Below are positions 1 through 13,200 of a stretch of DNA of 64,000 bases, in pieces. This DNA is from Paratinospora sagittata (lineage: Eukaryota; Streptophyta; Magnoliopsida; Ranunculales; Menispermaceae). The stretch spans positions 38,890,198 through 38,954,197 of the forward strand of contig CM069592.1 in assembly GCA_035771175.1 (NCBI GenBank), given 5' to 3'. Below the pieces are notes generated by a model that worked only from the letters and a program-made list of their open reading frames with translations, was not told the origin of the DNA and searched no databases. A program made the position numbers and the translations under genes. The stretch's first letter is position 1. Every line of letters begins with the position of its first letter.

Positions 1-590
1 ACCAAAGAAATAATTAAACTAGGGAGAGAGAGAGTGATGATTTAGAAGTTCACTAAGGAATCCTTTCAAGATCTCTTGGAAAAAAATGCCACTTAATATT
101 TTGTCAACCCGTAGCAGAAATATGTCATTAACTCATGGATTTGAAAGGGAACAACCATACACTAGCAGCTACTACCTGCAAAAAATAAAATAAGAATATA
201 CTTTCAATTGATTAATGCATATTAATTTGATGATTTTTTTAATAACAAAAGATGCCATAATTAACAATTATATGTAAGGAACACACCTATATATTATTAT
301 ATTTATATTAATCAACTAAATTAAGTCTTTTCTTAATTACATAAGTTAGATATATATACATATATCAATTCTTAATTCAACTAATCTAATTATATAAGGC
401 CATTTACATATATAACTATATAATTAAAACATATATAATTATGAGATATATAACTATAGTAAACTTTAAGTATGATATAGAGTTGTAAGTTATGTACATA
501 TATTCAATTTTATTGGTATATATTATGCCATAAACTTTTCGCCAAAGTTTTGCACTAATTAAAAATAATATAATATAAATTCTTGTGATT

Positions 591-680
591 TATTTATTGT
601 TAAAAAAAGTTTGGTATGGCAAGGGTTAACCTCATTTTCGTGCAGGGTCTCACCCAAAGGCCATCCTCGTAAATTAGGGC
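591..680. mobile_element. 90-bp retroposed insertion with 15-bp target duplication
   Basis: The same 15 bases, TAAATTCTTGTGATT, occur perfectly at 576-590 and 681-695. They flank a 90-bp segment that is GC-richer than its surroundings. A perfect 15-bp duplication is typical of target-primed insertion of a SINE or a processed RNA. No clear A tail or tRNA-like boxes are visible, so the source is unknown. Confidence 0.6.
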
Positions 681-1473
681 TAAATTCTTGTGATTCATGT
701 ACCATGGATGTCACATGCCATTGTATGAATGGAAGTTTAGTCATGAGACGTTGATGTTGTTGTTGTTTTCCGTGACACACACACATCACATTATCTTGGC
801 CATATTTGGACCAGATGCATCTGATTGCTATGTATGGTGGGCCTGACCCATCGTAAAATCTATTGGCTAATGATGAGTCAAAAGTCTCAAAATTCCCCCG
901 CTCCCATGTTTAGAGTTTTCATCTGCTACTCAAATTTTGCCACGTGGATAATTTTTGTCAAAAGTCCTGATTTTATATTTTCAATATCATTTAACAAAAT
1001 ACGTCATCCTTTGGATCGGATCTTTTCTTTTTTAAGGATACAATTTTTTTGATTGGACAATTGAAATTATCTTCCACACGCGTTTGAAAAATCTAAAATA
1101 CCTTCCAGATATATATCGTAATCAAATACCAAAATAGTGGTTAAACCAATAGTTCATGTAGTTGTACTATATTAGAAATTAATTATTCTTAAACTTATGA
1201 CATATATATATATATAGTTTATTTTCTAAAAAAGTTATTTAGCCTTTAGTTTTAAATACATTAATATAAAATTATTTAATTTTTTAAACCCGTAAAATGG
1301 TTATATCATAATGAAATAACTTAAAGCAAACAAGAAAATTGACAAAAACAAAAAGAAAAGAAAAAGGTGACGATGTGTTGATAAATGAGATTTTATGTCA
1401 TGTGATCATATAAGTCAAATAATCATTATATTTATGGCATAGATTTCCATAATCTTTAACCATATAAGTCATA

Positions 1474-1615
1474 GGGAAATGTTATTTTAATTATAAAAAA
1501 AATGTAACTATATATAATGTAATTATATATTTATGTTTTTTTTAAAAAAAATTATATATTTATGTTTATTGGATGTGTATATAGTTTACATATCTCAAAG
1601 TATATAATTATTAAC
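1474..1615 (+). repeat. degraded copy of the MITE at 20578-20725
   Basis: It shares an ordered series of words with the element at 20578: a start like GGGAAATGTTA, an A run followed by ATGTAA, then TTCATGTTCATTGGAT-like and CATATCTCAAAG-like blocks. The right terminal repeat is not recognisable here. It is therefore an older or truncated copy of the same family. Confidence 0.5.
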
Positions 1616-1621
1616 AAAATT

Positions 1622-1846
1622 ACTCAACTCAAAACCTATAGCTGTTAGATACTGATCCAACAATACATATCAAACTATCATAAATACTTCCCTTTACGTG
1701 GAGAGTCAGAAGAGAGATAGAAAAAGAAAAATATCAATTATACAAATAGGAAACATATAACTTTGATAACATATTAGAAACCATTCAAACTAAAAACTAT
1801 AACTTTCAGATAGGACCCAATAATACATATCAAATTATCATCAATA
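1622..1846 (+). repeat. dispersed repeat, also at 37398-37570
   Basis: It contains two copies of a short unit built on 'AAACTATA..TTTCAGATAG..CCAATAATACATATCAAA.TATCAT', joined by an AGAGAGATAGAAA-type spacer. The same two-unit layout recurs at 37398-37570, and a half unit appears near 41120. Comparable motifs lie in plant retrotransposon-derived sequence, but no complete element can be outlined here. Confidence 0.5.
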
Positions 1847-3631
1847 ATAATAAATAATTTTATGAATATAAATGTATAGTTGCATTTATTTTTTTTATAA
1901 TTAGTTTAATATTTTCCTAAGTCATATAATTATTATTTTAAATGTTTCAAAATTGACTGATTAAACATCATTAACTAAGGTTGAATGCAAATGAACTAGC
2001 TCCAATAATATATATATTTGGTCCTCCTTTCCTTAGTTAAGGTTAGGAGTTTAATTCTTTCTTTTTGTAAGATAAGTGGTGGAAGTTAGACCATGATAAT
2101 TGGTTCTCATAATTCTTATCAATACTTAAAAAAAATCTGCTGAATAATTACATTCCTAAGATATAATTTTTAAAGCAAAATCTAAATTTGGGATCTTAAT
2201 ATATATTAAGTTAAAGTATTGAACCACTTTCTTCTTCTACCACCTGTTACGCCTCAATTGCCACTATATTGATTGAGATAGTTAACCGTTGAATTCCGAC
2301 CGTTCCACCAAATATTTTAGGGGCTGGGAGCACTCTATCAAACATGTAAGCTATATATATATATATATATTTGAATAATATTTGCACCCGTGAGTCTTGG
2401 TGGACCGGACCGCGCAACCATCTTTACTTTTAAGTTTCAATTCAACCACACGTGTTTTCTAGATCAACAACACATCAGCATATTAATCTTTCACGCTTTC
2501 TTACGTTAATTTGTACGTATGATGAATCTTCAACATATTTGGTATATATATATATATATATATATTTTAATATAGTTGAGTCTCATCCTAAGGTATATAA
2601 GGATAAAAGTGGTCTTTGCCCGAGGACAAATTCTACGCCCATATTATAAAAAAGCCACTCTCCTTTGATTAGGGACTTGCTAGTCGATAAGTATAAGCTA
2701 GCCGATACCTCAAATTAACACAAAAAAGGATTAAAAATAATGTAATAAGCCATTTAGTTGCAAAAAAGGGATTTGTTATAGTATATATTTATATAATTTT
2801 CTATGTATGTACTCCTCTTAATTTGTATATATTATTCTTACACTAAAAAAATATTTTTGAAGAACATAATTAACTCCGCAATGCAGTGAAAAAGATAAGA
2901 GAGATATACTAGAATAGTATTCTATTTTCAAAGTGAAAGAAAATTGAGAATTTTTATTATTGAAAGTAATGTACAATTATAATTTCATTTGAAAAGAGTA
3001 CTATACTATTGAAAAATTTAATTTTAGTTAGGACACAATAATTATGATAAGTTTTGGAATTGTTTAAATCATAAATACTATAGATAAATTAAACTAATTA
3101 ACTAGTTAAGAAAATATCAACTTAATTAAATTAGAATAGTTCAACTCAAAATAACAACAGTTTACACAAAGACTATTATTGGATGGTCATGTGAGAAAAA
3201 AAGGAAAATGTTAAGAAATTATTAAAGGACAAAGAAAATGGGAACTATCATATACATTGAATGGTCTCAAACATTCTAACATGATTGGATCTTCAAATTC
3301 AACCAGTAGATCCTTCATATAATGCCAATAATGTCATATATGATACATTAGAGGTTCATCCTTTTCTACCCAAAAGTCCCATAACCTAATTAATTAACAC
3401 ATTTATCTTATGAGTCACACATACTAACTTCATATGCATCTATAGTGAAATATAGCCATCAATAATTAATATAATATTATATTTCATCGGATTAATGTAT
3501 ATATCAATATATGATTCTATATGGGCAATGCTAATTAAATGATCCAAAAAATATAAATTTATACCCACGTTTGAAGTGATGAATCGTCACATGATCACTA
3601 CACATTAGCATAGAGAAAATCATAACTTAAT

Positions 3632-3800
3632 GAGGAATGTTAAAAAGATTTCAGATATGTACCCAAATCAATGCCTAAGTTGATGTAACAATACACGATA
3701 TTACTATGTCATCAAAAAAAAAAATCTTTCAATTATCATACACCACATCGGCATGAGTATGATTTTGGATATAATTTTTGGGTTATCAAAATATTTCTTT
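3632..3800 (+). mobile_element. MITE, same family as 19958-20128
   Basis: The ends form an imperfect inverted repeat: GAGGAATGTTAAAAAGAT at the left, and the complement of a TTATCAAAATATTTC-like end at the right. The inner part aligns with 19958-20128 through shared blocks such as ATACACCACATCGGCATGA and ATATGATTTTGGATATAAT. The short length, terminal inverted repeats and lack of coding capacity point to a MITE. The superfamily is not determined. Confidence 0.6.
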
Positions 3801-4095
3801 AACTTAATTATCATTCGCACGTCAGCTTGAGTGTAAATTTGGATTTTTTTTTAATCATTTTAGAATTTTTCATGACTCACTATAATTATTCGTAATATAA
3901 TTATCGACTTAACCTTTGATGAAACGGGGTACGAATAGGTAGATTCATGTAACCAATTACATGTAGTTGAAGAGTATTTTACCATTATTATTATCTATAG
4001 TTAATGATACGTGATCATTATCATCATCTAAGATAACCCATAACATCGTCATCATCATTTATACATACATATAAAAACACTAATTAATTCCATAA

Positions 4096-4101
4096 TTGAC
4101 T
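4096..4101 (+). promoter_or_regulatory. W-box (TTGACT) upstream of the WRKY gene
   Basis: TTGACT matches the WRKY binding core TTGAC(C/T) and lies 312 bases before the WRKY start codon. WRKY genes often carry such sites for auto- or cross-regulation. That function is inferred here, and a hexamer can arise by chance. Confidence 0.35.
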
Positions 4102-4412
4102 TACTTACCCAATTATAATCATGAGCAATGCCACAATTTTCCACAATTTACCTTCTCTAATGGAGGTTTTGTTCTACACAGAAATTCAACGTGCCGTTCA
4201 CGACACCTCTCTCTCTCTCTTTCTCTCTCTAGACACGGTGAACTTAGACCGTCTAGGCGCCATGGAGCCGCCCTCACTTTTCTGATTAGACCCCACTTTT
4301 GTATAGAAAATATTGAACTTGCAGAAATAATATTATTATTGCTATATACCTTATATTAATTATTCTCTCCTTAATTTCTCTTCAATTCTAACCTAATTAA
4401 CACTTCTCTCTC

Positions 4413-6798
4413 ATGGATCAAACCTACCATCCTATAATCTTCCCTGCACCTCCTTCTTCATCGTCAACATTATTTGGAAACTCTCATCAATATGGTCTTT
4501 TCAATGATTTTCTTGGTGGAAATAACAATACTAGTAGCAGTGATATTAATAATATTCCATCAAGCTTCTTGGGGTTGAAGAAGACACGGATGATGATCAG
4601 TGCTGATGATCATCAGGTTCATCATCAACGTTCAGATAATTGTGATATGATTAATAGTAATATTATTTCTGATCATCATCACCAGAGTGGAAGCTTGAAT
4701 AGATCAATGGGTGGTGATGATCATGATAAAGCGAATAAATCATCAATGTTATCATCGTCATCAGGTAGTTTTAAGAAGATCAATAAGGGTGGAAAGAAGG
4801 AAAGAAGGCCAAGATATGCTTTTCAGACAAGGAGCCAAGTTGATATACTTGATGATGGGTATAGATGGAGGAAATATGGGCAGAAAGCTGTGAAGAACAA
4901 CAAATTTCCCAGGTGATTATCTGATCGATTAGTGATTTTCTTTACTTAATATATATATATATATATAATACTTAATTAATTTCTTCTTCATGAATCTGTG
5001 AGAGCTAGAGCTAGTTATTTGGTTATTGCTTTAATCTGTTTGATTTTCTACCATATTTCTTATATATATTGGTGGATATATACTTTTGCATGGGTTCTTA
5101 TGGTTGATGATAATTAGGTATTAATTGAATGAAGAACATTCATGATCAAGTAACAAAAAGAAAAAAAAAAAAAAGCAAATACATCCTTTTTTTTTTCTCA
5201 ATTTATAATTCAGTAAAAAGTTCACATAATTAACAATTAATTATTGAAAATTAAGCTTCATTTTAGGGTGCCTCCTGTTTGAAGTCACAATTAAGGAGAT
5301 ATACTGTGGGATTAATGGTAGCGCCGGAGGATTAATAATGGTTAGCTTCTTTTGCATGATTCTATAAAACTCAGGAAATTACTATCTATAACTCATCAAT
5401 AATGGGGATGCTTGCGGGATTAATCACTGTTGCTATAATAATTTTTACTATTTTGATTTTTTGGGGGATGGTTGCTAGAAGTTATCTATACATTTTTTTC
5501 GTTGAACTAATTAGTTTAAAGATTTATTATAATTTCTCATTCTTTCTCATTGTATTTTACCAAAACTTAAACTAGAGATTTTAACTTCTAACATAGATCA
5601 GTTCTTGATGATGTTGCTGTTAATCTCTGTTGCCAACCATTTCTTTTGTTTCCTCAGTTAGATCTTTGACCGGATCGTTTGTATATGTAAGTCCATAGCA
5701 TATGCTTAATGTTATAAACATTCTCTTCTTCATTTTATAGTTGTTCATACACTTAAATATAATATTCAATGATCAATATATCCTTTTTTTTTCCAATACA
5801 TAACAAGTCAATTATTGTTTTTCATAAAGTGAATTCGATAAATGTTAATTCGATATATGTTAGCTGATCATACACTTAAACATTCTCCAATTCATATCTA
5901 TATCATGCTGTATAATAAGGTTAACATCAAATTTTAGTGAAATGTTCGCATCCAATCTATTATTTGTTTGTGCCCCAAATATATGTATAGCTACTAAGCT
6001 CTTCCAATTTGATGAGTTTCAAACTATGCCTACTGCTGTATATATATTATATAAACAATTCTTTTTTTTCTTTTTTCTTTTTTAACTTTAGTTAATTAGC
6101 TAGGTGTATGACATTGTGAACTAATATATATTGCCACATTTATAAGGATTACAATAAATAAAACATATATACTACATGGAGTGTGATCCTTGTGTATCAA
6201 TAACGATGGAATGAAATTAACCTTTGCCCAGCTATATGGGGTTGAACATATCAATGATCTGTTTCTTTCTCTATCAAAGATTATTTATATTGTAAGTAAT
6301 TATATCTTTCTTTATTATTTCATCTATGTTCTAAAATCTGTGTGAATTTAAATCATATATGTTTGACATATAAGTTGACAATTAGTAGTTATATCTTTCT
6401 TAATTATCTTTTATTCATGTTATATATTTTAGGTTTTTCTCTATCTTTATTATTATTATGCTCGAGTTTTTAATATATCACTCTTTTTTTTAATCGGTGT
6501 ATTCAATGATCTTTGTTGTACATGTGTCTATACTTTTTTATGTTCAATTATTAAATCTATGTATGACTAGAATAAAGAATTCATTTCATTAGCTAATTTA
6601 TTTATATGTTGTAGGAGTTACTACAGGTGCACTCATCAAGGATGCAACGTGAAGAAGCAAGTGCAAAGGTTATCAAGAGATGAAGGGGTAGTGGTGACTA
6701 CATATGAGGGAATGCATACGCATCTCATTGATAAGTCTACTGATAACTTTGAGCACATCTTGACTCAGATGCAAATATACCCCCCATTTCGAATCTAA
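4413..6798 (+). CDS. WRKY transcription factor, group IIc (WRKY75/45/43-like)
   Basis: Nuclear DNA-binding regulator of the WRKY family, which binds W-boxes in stress, senescence and nutrient responses. Two exons: 4413-4912 and 6615-6798. The phase-2 intron splits the Arg codon of FPR before SYYRC, the position conserved in most WRKY domains. The product is 227 aa. Residues 1-128 are low complexity (Ser, Asn, His, Asp), then comes a basic [18 protein letters not shown] stretch, then the WRKY domain at about 143-205. WRKYGQK is at 152-158, and the zinc ligands C172, C177, H201 and H203 give C-X4-C-X23-H-X-H, fitting group II. The tail [15 protein letters not shown] matches the small IIc subgroup around WRKY75, 45 and 43. 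HTHL replaces the usual H-x-H-P. The start is the first ATG of the open frame, after a pyrimidine-rich leader. The exact paralogue is uncertain. Confidence 0.93.
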
Positions 6799-7210
6799 TT
6801 ATTTCAATTAATCAAACTTTATTATTATATTATTGTAAAATTTTAAAAAAATTAATGTAAGTTATATACAAATCTATATAGATATATAATTGAGCACCTT
6901 TTTATGGATCTCTCTCAACATGTATACAATAAATAACCTGTTTTATTAATATTTATCATTTGCTGGGATTTATAATTTCTTTTGATAGAGAAATGGTGGA
7001 ATTTGAACTATAGGCACTTGTAATATTTCACATGTTATACCATTGGTACTCAATAGTTCAAGATCCATTTTAAATGACTTGTGATTTGATCATAAGCATC
7101 GCCAGAATTACGAAAATGGTTAGTGATTTGCTAGCTTTAAGCAATGAAATGATTTTGATGTAGGTTTCATTAATATACCAATGAAAGATGATTAACTTCT
7201 TATTTTGCCT

Positions 7211-7437
7211 ACCAAAGAGGTATTGGTTAAGTGGTTGAATAGAGAGGCAAGTTATCGAGAGGTCACAAGTTTGAGCCTCATCTACTTGTTCCCCCTCCAA
7301 AGTATATACGAGTCTGAATGAATATTTTTCTCAGGGTTTTAGGAGGTGCCCCATTTGCGGGCTAGGGGCTTGCACTTCCTTAGGATTAGTCGGGTGTGCG
7401 CAAGTTGGCCAGGACACCCAGATCTCAAAAAAAAAAA
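7211..7437 (+). mobile_element. SINE, complete, perfect 17-bp target duplication
   Basis: The 17 bases AACTTCTTATTTTGCCT occur perfectly at 7194-7210 and 7438-7454. The insert starts with a tRNA-like head: an A-box-like TTGGTTAAGTGGTTG, then a B-box-like GGTCACAAGTTTGAGCC. It ends in a 13-base A tail. The body, with GCGGGCTAGGGGCTTGCAC near the 3' end, is shared with the copy at 26262. An undamaged duplication implies a fairly recent insertion. Confidence 0.85.
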
Positions 7438-7839
7438 AACTTCTTATTTTGCCTGCTTCATGACAAACTGACCAAAGATACGTGGATGAAACTCGCATGA
7501 AAACTTGAACATTTTGTGTTCCTGAGATCATGAATACATATTTATTTGCATGTATTGTGCATGTTGATCCAATTATGTATCTCTAGCACTACTTAGAAAT
7601 CAATTAATAGATGTTATATACCTATATATGAACGCATATAAATGGGCGTTGAAATAAAAAAGAAATTGGTTAATTAGTGTACATGTTTTTCACACTTGGT
7701 TTGAACACATGACTATGTGCTAATGCGTGACTCAATGCGTGACTCAAGGGCACACAATGTATATATGATAAAAATGAGTGTTGAAAATATTTCTAAATTA
7801 ATAATAACATCCCTCAAAAAAAGAAAAAAACCTCCATCT

Positions 7840-8012
7840 TGGCCGGTCCCAAACTCAGGTAAGGGAGGAGGTCAGTTATTGTGTCCGATAGCATATAGCC
7901 AATATTAAACTTCTTCAGATCATCAACTATGAAATGAATATACTAAATCAAACTACGCAAAGGGCTAAGACGACTGTTAACTTAGCCCTATATAGAGCGG
8001 AGTGGAGGTAGT
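7840..8012 (+). mobile_element. RTE-type LINE remnant
   Basis: The segment around 7840-7900 (CTTGGCCGGTCCC..., then a GGGAGGAGGTCAG-like part) resembles a sequence common in plant RTE LINEs. The end at about 7985-8011 reads as LALYRAEWR, like the (A)LDRAEWR motif near the C-terminus of plant RTE reverse transcriptase proteins. Stops and gaps break the frame, so this is a dead fragment. A reverse-strand relative lies at 58558-58640. Confidence 0.45.
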
Positions 8013-8387
8013 ATATATATTCATATAAATCATAGTTAATATATATATAAAACTCAAGTTAAACATGGGTTTTGATGGGCATATAAATCATAGTTAAAAA
8101 TATATCCTGCTGAAACATTCAGTATAACTGCCACCAGGAAAACTAGCTAGTTTTTAGAGAAGATTAGAAGAATTTTTAGAGTTTGGATCCTCTAGCTATA
8201 TGGTAGTACATACCTGAATTAATGATCAATTCCTCTATTTATAGCTGAATATATTATTCAATACACTATATGCAACTACTGTTGGATTAGTAAAGCTGAT
8301 GCACTCAAAATGCTAGTTATTACATATGCTAAAGGGATCCAATGACTTCCAAAACTAGACATAAATCATAATTAAACACCATCAATC

Positions 8388-8408
8388 TCTCTCTCTCTCT
8401 CTCTCTCT
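8388..8408. repeat. (CT)n microsatellite
   Basis: About ten uninterrupted CT units downstream of the tail-anchored protein gene. Confidence 0.8.
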
Positions 8409-8578
8409 GTTAATTGCCAAAAATTATCATCGTCATGAAGAGCAAATTCATGAACAATGTGACTTCCAATCTCCCAGAGACACTAACACATACATAACCG
8501 GCAAAAACAACTTAAAATTATTTGAGACTTCAACTAATTAGGGATCACAGACTCATCAAACCGATCGAAACTAGTACC

Positions 8579-9226
8579 CTATAAGTTGATGATGATTCCC
8601 AGAGCAACTGCTATAAAAACAACAACAATGCAAGCTGCAATATTCTTAGCCACCCATTTCCCTTTATGATCATCACCAAGTCTTTTTCCTTCTTCCCCAC
8701 CCTCCACCTCATTCAGTATCTCTTCTTGCAAAGAAGAAGAAGCTGTTGAAGTATTAGAAGAGTAATTAAAATTACAATTACCACCAACAGTACATTCATC
8801 ATCGTCATCACCACTTGTAGTTGTACTAGACTTTGGAGAATAAGTACAGCAAGCACACCTTAATATATCATTCTCTTTCACCTCAAGATTGCCCATTTGA
8901 TCAGAAGCATCTTCAAAGGCTTCAAAAAGCCTCTTCTTCTTCAATCTACCACTTTCTCTGGCTTCTCTTCTATCTCTAAGTATCTCCAGAACTGCCAAGT
9001 TTACGTTCTTATCTACCATTCTTATGCCCTCTTGATGATGTGGATAATACTGGTGTTGTTGAAGAGGTGTAGTTGTGGAACATTGATGTAGGCATGGAGA
9101 ACTATTCAGTTCATCTTGATGATCTGTGTTGTCTTCTTGTGAGAAGAACAAGATATTCACTTCATCATCATCTTCTTCTTCTTCTTGATGATCTTTCTCT
9201 TCTTTTTCTAAATTCATTCTCTCCAT
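8579..9226 (-). CDS. uncharacterised acidic protein with C-terminal membrane anchor
   Basis: Single-exon frame of 215 aa. I do not recognise a named family. Visible parts: a strongly acidic N-terminus (about 6-25, mostly Glu and Asp); a Gln/His-rich linker; a charged segment at about 75-106 containing LEILRDRREARESGRLKKKR and then LFEAFEDA, the most protein-like and probably conserved part; a Cys-rich CACC; a Ser/Thr/Asp-rich low-complexity stretch; and a final hydrophobic run, about 194-215, ending in the last residues. With no signal peptide and one terminal membrane segment, it fits a tail-anchored protein facing the cytosol. A second ATG at codon 4 could also be the start. The long clean frame with biased composition and a terminal anchor argues for a real gene; function unknown. 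Confidence 0.72.
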   Translation of the reverse strand: MERMNLEKEEKDHQEEEEDDDEVNILFFSQEDNTDHQDELNSSPCLHQCSTTTPLQQHQYYPHHQEGIRMVDKNVNLAVLEILRDRREARESGRLKKKRLFEAFEDASDQMGNLEVKENDILRCACCTYSPKSSTTTSGDDDDECTVGGNCNFNYSSNTSTASSSLQEEILNEVEGGEEGKRLGDDHKGKWVAKNIAACIVVVFIAVALGIIINL

Positions 9227-9229
9227 TCT

Positions 9230-10245
9230 ATGTTACTCAATGATGAATGTTGTTTTTATGTCTGTAAAGTTGTGCAAATATAATGATAGACATAGTGGGG
9301 GGCTTGATTTGAATTGTTGGATCCAATTAGTAGTACTGTGAAATAAAAAAGAAAAAATAATTCAGAACCTCCCACAAGTCCCTGCTCTAATAGAGGACCA
9401 TGCATATTTATATATATATATATATATAATCTTAAGTTTTTTTAAGTCTATATTCATGTTTGCTTGTTTATGAAGATAGTTAATATAAATCAATAAAGCC
9501 CATACGTGAATAAAAATGAATTATTTTGACTCATTTATTGCTTATAATTGGGTACCTGTTTAGTACTGATGACTACTGAGATGTCTGCTTGTGTCCCTTC
9601 TTTACCTTTCCATATAATTCATATCCTTTAACTTTTTCTTGCCTTTTGTAAAAGGGCTTCCGCTCTCATGGCCCTTGGTGACTAAAGGGCCAATTTGATT
9701 ATTTTATATTTATTATATATCTGCAAAATGGAGCCCATTGTGCATGATTCAACTATTGCACATATCCATGGAGTCCTTCACCAATAAAAAATAATAATGA
9801 TAATAATTCAATTGAGTTTAATTACTTTACTTTGCTTTTGGAGGATGGTCATTGATGTTGTCTATATTTCATCATTTTTGTATTTTCATCTTCTTTTTCT
9901 AAATAAGACCTTTGTGGGTCATAAGCAAAATGCCTGTGACAATATCACAAAAGAATTAAAACAGCAAGAAATCATAACTAATACAGATGCCATTTGAGTT
10001 AAATCATAAAATCACAAATGTATTTGGTACAACAAACTGTAAAGGGTTGAATTCACTTGGCTACTCTTTTTACAGTCTCCATAAACCATTGATTAAATAT
10101 GAGAAAAATCAAAAGTAACTAAACAAGCTACATGAACTTCAAGAACATGTTCAATTTAGTGTACTGTGTAGTCCTGGGACGGCTTATTCTCACAAAAACC
10201 ACTTCCAAGTACTGTTTGATTTGATTAACACAAAGACGGATATTT
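9230..10245. other. intergenic region between the tail-anchored and gamma-CAL genes
   Basis: AT-rich with a (TA)n run near 9410-9427. The left part should hold the promoter of the minus-strand gene starting at 9226, and the right part the 3' UTR of the gamma-CAL gene, which ends at 10246. No other gene seen. Confidence 0.5.
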
Positions 10246-13200
10246 TCAAATTGGAATCCCAAAAGACTTCTTCAACTTCTCTACTTCCAAGTAAACAGCA
10301 GAGTAAGGGAGGAATTCTGAGAAATAGCTTTTGCTCAAATCATTGATTGCAACAGCAAGTTTTGGAATCTCCAAGATCTCTTCATGGGATAGACTCCGGA
10401 CGAATCGAGCAGGGTTTCCAGCCCATAGTTCACCACTTGGAATCCTCCTTCCTGGCGGTAGTACAGAACCGGCTTCGAGGATGGAGTGGGTCTCCACCAA
10501 TGAGCCTTCCATAAGGATGGAGTGTTGCCCTATGATGCATTCTGGCTCAATTGTGCATGATCTCAAAAGACTGTAAGCACCAACCGTCACGAACCTTTCA
10601 ATGGATGTCTCGGCTGGCAGACCTGACACAAGCAGAAGCAAGTTGCTTGTGAAGATAACTGAAAAGTCTTTGGTGCAAAGCATATTGATTGATGACATGA
10701 GAAAGAACTTTTAGAAAATTAACCCATGTACTAACAAAATAAAGTACTAGGTCCACAACAACAGAACCCATCAGGAAGAAGGAAAAAAAGCCTACTCCAC
10801 AAAAAAAAAAAAAAAAAAAAAAAAAACAGTGGATGTAGAGTTTACGGAAATATAATCACATTGCAATTTGTCCTAGAAGCTAGGTCTTGAGCAACCAATT
10901 TACGTCGATGAAAATTTAAACAGAGCTCCAATTTAGGTCGGGCATTGATGCGGATCATGACAAGACCCATGTACTGCAAAAAAATATACACCAATAATAG
11001 ATGTCGGCTTCATTGAGTATTCCTTTGTTGGTTACTTGGAGTATTTGGGACTTATCCATTCATTTTTCGTTTGGTGCTCATAAACATTAAAAAGGTCTTT
11101 AACATTAAATTGAATTAAAGTCGTCAGTTTGCTATGCAATATTGGCAAATGAATCCAACAGAACTTAGAGAGCTTACAAGAGGATCCCATAACCTAGTAT
11201 ACAGAAATGAAACACAAAAATGAAAGAGAATACATCCGAGATATCATAAGAAATAATTAATGGATCAATACTTTAGTTTGTGATAGCTTTCCTAAAGTAT
11301 GGCCAATTATCTAGATTGAAAGGAGAAACTATTGTGACTGACGAACAATTGGTGGAAAATCACAAAAGTTATTGTTAAGCACTGGGTTCATCTACATTTT
11401 GATGTTGATGACACTTTAAAAGAAGCTTATTTCAAAGTCTTAACATTGAGAACTTCCATGAGTGTCCTAGTCAAAGATGAGTGACTTCTCAAGCCATAGG
11501 AGCCTCAATAGTATCAACAGCTAGGTTGTGTCAAACATTAAGTTTAGTGGCCATGTTCAGCTTGATTAAGTTCCTTCTTGTGCTAGTAACAATTTAGTTA
11601 GGGAACTAATGCCAATAAGAGGAATGAGTCCTCTTTCACCAGTTATTGGGAGGGTGGTTTAGTTTTTGAGTATCATTACTATCATGTTAAGGGTTGATAT
11701 AACTAACCAACGGTGGATTGGTTCAGTGATTGGGTGCAAGCGCACCTACCCCGAAGGTCTCGAGTTCGAGTCACCCCCCACCACTTGTTGGCCAATGGCG
11801 TCCTTGAGTGTTTGTGGCTGTGATCTAAAAGGATTAGGGGGGGACGCAAGTCCCCGATACCCGTTGACCTCAAAAAAAAAAGAAGATATAACTTGTTGCA
11901 TCTTAGAAAACTGATCAAACTTATGCAAGGAATTGAACAAAGATTGAGGATGTGCTTATACTAGTGATATTGGGTCAAGTGGAATAATCATCTTATTTTG
12001 GTGCCACTTGGATTATAGAAGAGTACAGTCATTCTGATCCAGGTTCTTGGATCAAGCAATATAATTATATCTCATCAGAGTCAAGTTCTTCCAAGCCTAG
12101 GAGAATTGTTGTGGCTGTTATTGAATCCATACATTGCACTATCTAATCCCACAATATTTATGGAGTAGGTACATATCATAGATAATGTAGCTTTGTTAGA
12201 ATTTCTTTTGTTAGTTATGTGTAACTTATCTTCTTTTTTTCTTCTTTTAATGCTTACAAACATCATATAATAGACGAGATAGTAGAATTTGGAAAATTTG
12301 ACCTTAAAACTGAATTAAGCTAATCACATACTCTTTTTTATTCCTTTTTCAAATACTTCTAGTCTGTTTTTATTTATTTATTTTTCATTGTGGAAACAAA
12401 CCAAGCTTGAATCCCCCAGGCCACCCTATGAACCTAAGCCCAATACATTTGCACGTTCACATAAATAACCAATTTTGCTGTCCTTTGTTTATTCCTTCCA
12501 CATTCACATAATTTTTGCCCCTACTCAATGTACATGTTTTCATCTCTCTTCTTCCTACGTTTGTCCATGTCATTTATGGCTTTACATTGACATTTTAGAT
12601 AATTTAGCTACAACAAATAATTGCTCATTATCATTATCATGGTTCAAGTTGTTTCAAAATTTCAAATGACTTATTTCATTTCAGATTATTCTTAACTAGG
12701 TGAATTGAAACCAGATGCCATGCAACTTACTAAAACTCTTCCAAGGTGTCTTCCCAAAAGCGAATAACTCATTGAAGGCATCTCTTTCAATACAAATATG
12801 GGGAAAGTAATCTATACACGGTTTGCAATTTGATACAGTCCAAGCCAAAACAACAAAAGCATCTATATGATAATGATACAGAAACCTTATGCCTGTATCA
12901 TTAAGATCATAACATTGCACAAAGCTCAGCAACCAATGTCAACGACAGTCCCCTCCATGATGGTTCTCACTCAAGTCAAGGTTCCCTTGTTGTTGACACT
13001 CTCTCTATAATCCCATGTAGCCTTTCTATAATAATTACCACTCTGGTCTAGGTAAAGTTTTTTTTTTTTTTTTTACAATAATACTTGGGAAACACACAAT
13101 GGGCACTCACTTTTGACACTATGCCAATTTTGTGTTCTTGGACCGACTTGAATCACGCACTGACGTAATTCGAGGCAATCCAACAACACCCAATGGGAAT

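Larger units (their letters stand above)
1..4090. other. gene-free AT-rich region upstream of the WRKY gene
   Basis: No open frame here resembles a known protein. The stretch is very AT-rich with several short (TA)n runs, for example near 2354 and 2543. It contains one 90-bp insertion with a target duplication (591-680), one copy each of two MITE families that recur in the MADS-box gene (1474-1615 and 3632-3800), and one copy of a dispersed repeat seen again near 37.4 kb. The rest shows nothing I can name. Confidence 0.6.
6800..8578. other. intergenic region between WRKY and the tail-anchored protein gene
   Basis: Contains a complete SINE (7211-7437), a worn RTE-type LINE fragment (about 7840-8012), a short CT microsatellite and otherwise AT-rich DNA. 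No gene is supported. Confidence 0.6.

Noticed and set aside
1..183. Possible last exon of a minus-strand gene (acceptor TTTTTTGCAG, then 15 codons to a stop)
   Set aside because: The peptide is too short to identify and no partner exon is seen upstream on that strand.
11718..11772. tRNA-like sequence with A and B boxes
   Set aside because: It does not fold as a full tRNA cloverleaf and is followed by a SINE body and A tail with a target duplication, so it is a SINE head.
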